The position numbers were made by a program, and so were the translations under genes. Of a stretch of 33,372 nt of DNA, positions 33,355 to 33,372 are shown piece after piece. The DNA comes from Bacteroidota bacterium (GTDB lineage: Bacteria; Bacteroidota; Bacteroidia; UKL13-3), in the NCBI GenBank assembly GCA_010027395.1, contig RGVD01000003.1:1-33372 (forward strand), read 5' to 3'. Below the pieces are notes generated by a model. The model saw only the letters and a program-made list of their open reading frames with translations, made no database searches and was not told where the DNA came from. The number at the start of each line of letters is the position of its first letter. Positions within the stretch are counted from its first letter, which is position 1.

Positions 33355-33372
33355 ATCCGCAAATTTGCGGAT
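33355..33372. promoter_or_regulatory. 18-bp perfect palindrome at the window end
   Basis: ATCCGCAAATTTGCGGAT is a perfect 18-base palindrome and may extend beyond the window. It shares the central GCAAATTTGC with the palindrome over the gldK promoter. It lies in an intergenic region downstream of mltG; the next gene is not visible, so its target is unknown. Confidence 0.4.

Noticed and set aside
1..33372. tRNA, rRNA, phage or insertion-sequence genes
   Set aside because: All intergenic stretches were read; none shows a cloverleaf, rRNA segment, transposase or integrase.

Overview
The window is a contiguous stretch of an AT-rich Bacteroidota chromosome. The diagnostic content is a type IX secretion / gliding-motility core (a PorP/SprF-like gene followed by gldK, gldL, gldM, gldN), TonB-dependent receptor plus DUF4249 lipoprotein, T9SS-type C-terminal sorting domains, DUF4271 and DUF4920 proteins, and -7 boxes of the Bacteroidota TAnnTTTG type. 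I cannot fix the family; a gliding or predicted-gliding lineage outside Bacteroidales is plausible. No tRNA, rRNA, CRISPR array, insertion sequence or phage gene is visible, and apart from one short intergenic repeat the region looks like ordinary vertically inherited chromosome.

Layout. (1) 1-2910: the C-terminal part of an Omp85 (BamA/TamA-type) outer-membrane protein cut by the window edge, then a DUF4271 membrane protein and uroporphyrinogen-III synthase, tightly packed with two TTG starts. (2) 3017-8761: porP-like, gldK, gldL, gldM, gldN, all on the plus strand, with a well-formed promoter overlapping a 16-bp palindrome before gldK and a strong C(UUCG)G terminator after gldN. (3) 8927-14067: an OlsF-like fused acyltransferase, a convergent membrane-anchored coiled-coil protein, a solitary rfbC with a predicted leaderless promoter, tryptophan 2,3-dioxygenase and two small secreted proteins. 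(4) 14127-17358: an AlgI-type MBOAT acyltransferase with an SGNH-like partner, then a short-chain dehydrogenase. (5) 17383-20820: a bidirectional terminator, a secreted BNR-like repeat protein with T9SS tail broken by one in-frame stop, an anti-sigma-like small protein, a DUF4920 lipoprotein and a UlaG-like metallo-hydrolase. (6) 20827-24444: a TonB receptor / DUF4249 pair abutting the hydrolase, then a 351-base non-coding gap carrying a tandem, REP-like repeat. (7) 24445-33292: ftsK, a secreted subtilase, a secreted serine hydrolase with T9SS tail, parE and mltG; a second palindrome sharing the core GCAAATTTGC with the gldK palindrome ends the window.

How the genes fit together. Regions 1 and 2 are envelope biogenesis: outer-membrane insertion and the T9SS motor (GldL/M), the periplasmic ring (GldK/N) and a PorP-type outer-membrane protein. 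Two proteins in regions 5 and 7 have recognisable T9SS type A tails (BNR protein, serine hydrolase) and a third (subtilase) has a degenerate one, so the window holds machine and likely cargo. OlsF-like, MBOAT/SGNH and MltG concern envelope lipid, polymer acylation and peptidoglycan. FtsK and ParE serve chromosome segregation.

I did not find a clearly undescribed multi-gene system. The points most worth a second look are the exact-periodicity nonsense codon in the BNR protein, the duplicated REP-like element before ftsK, the shared palindrome core at two regulatory-looking sites, the hydrolase-TonB-DUF4249 arrangement, and the MBOAT/SGNH pair.
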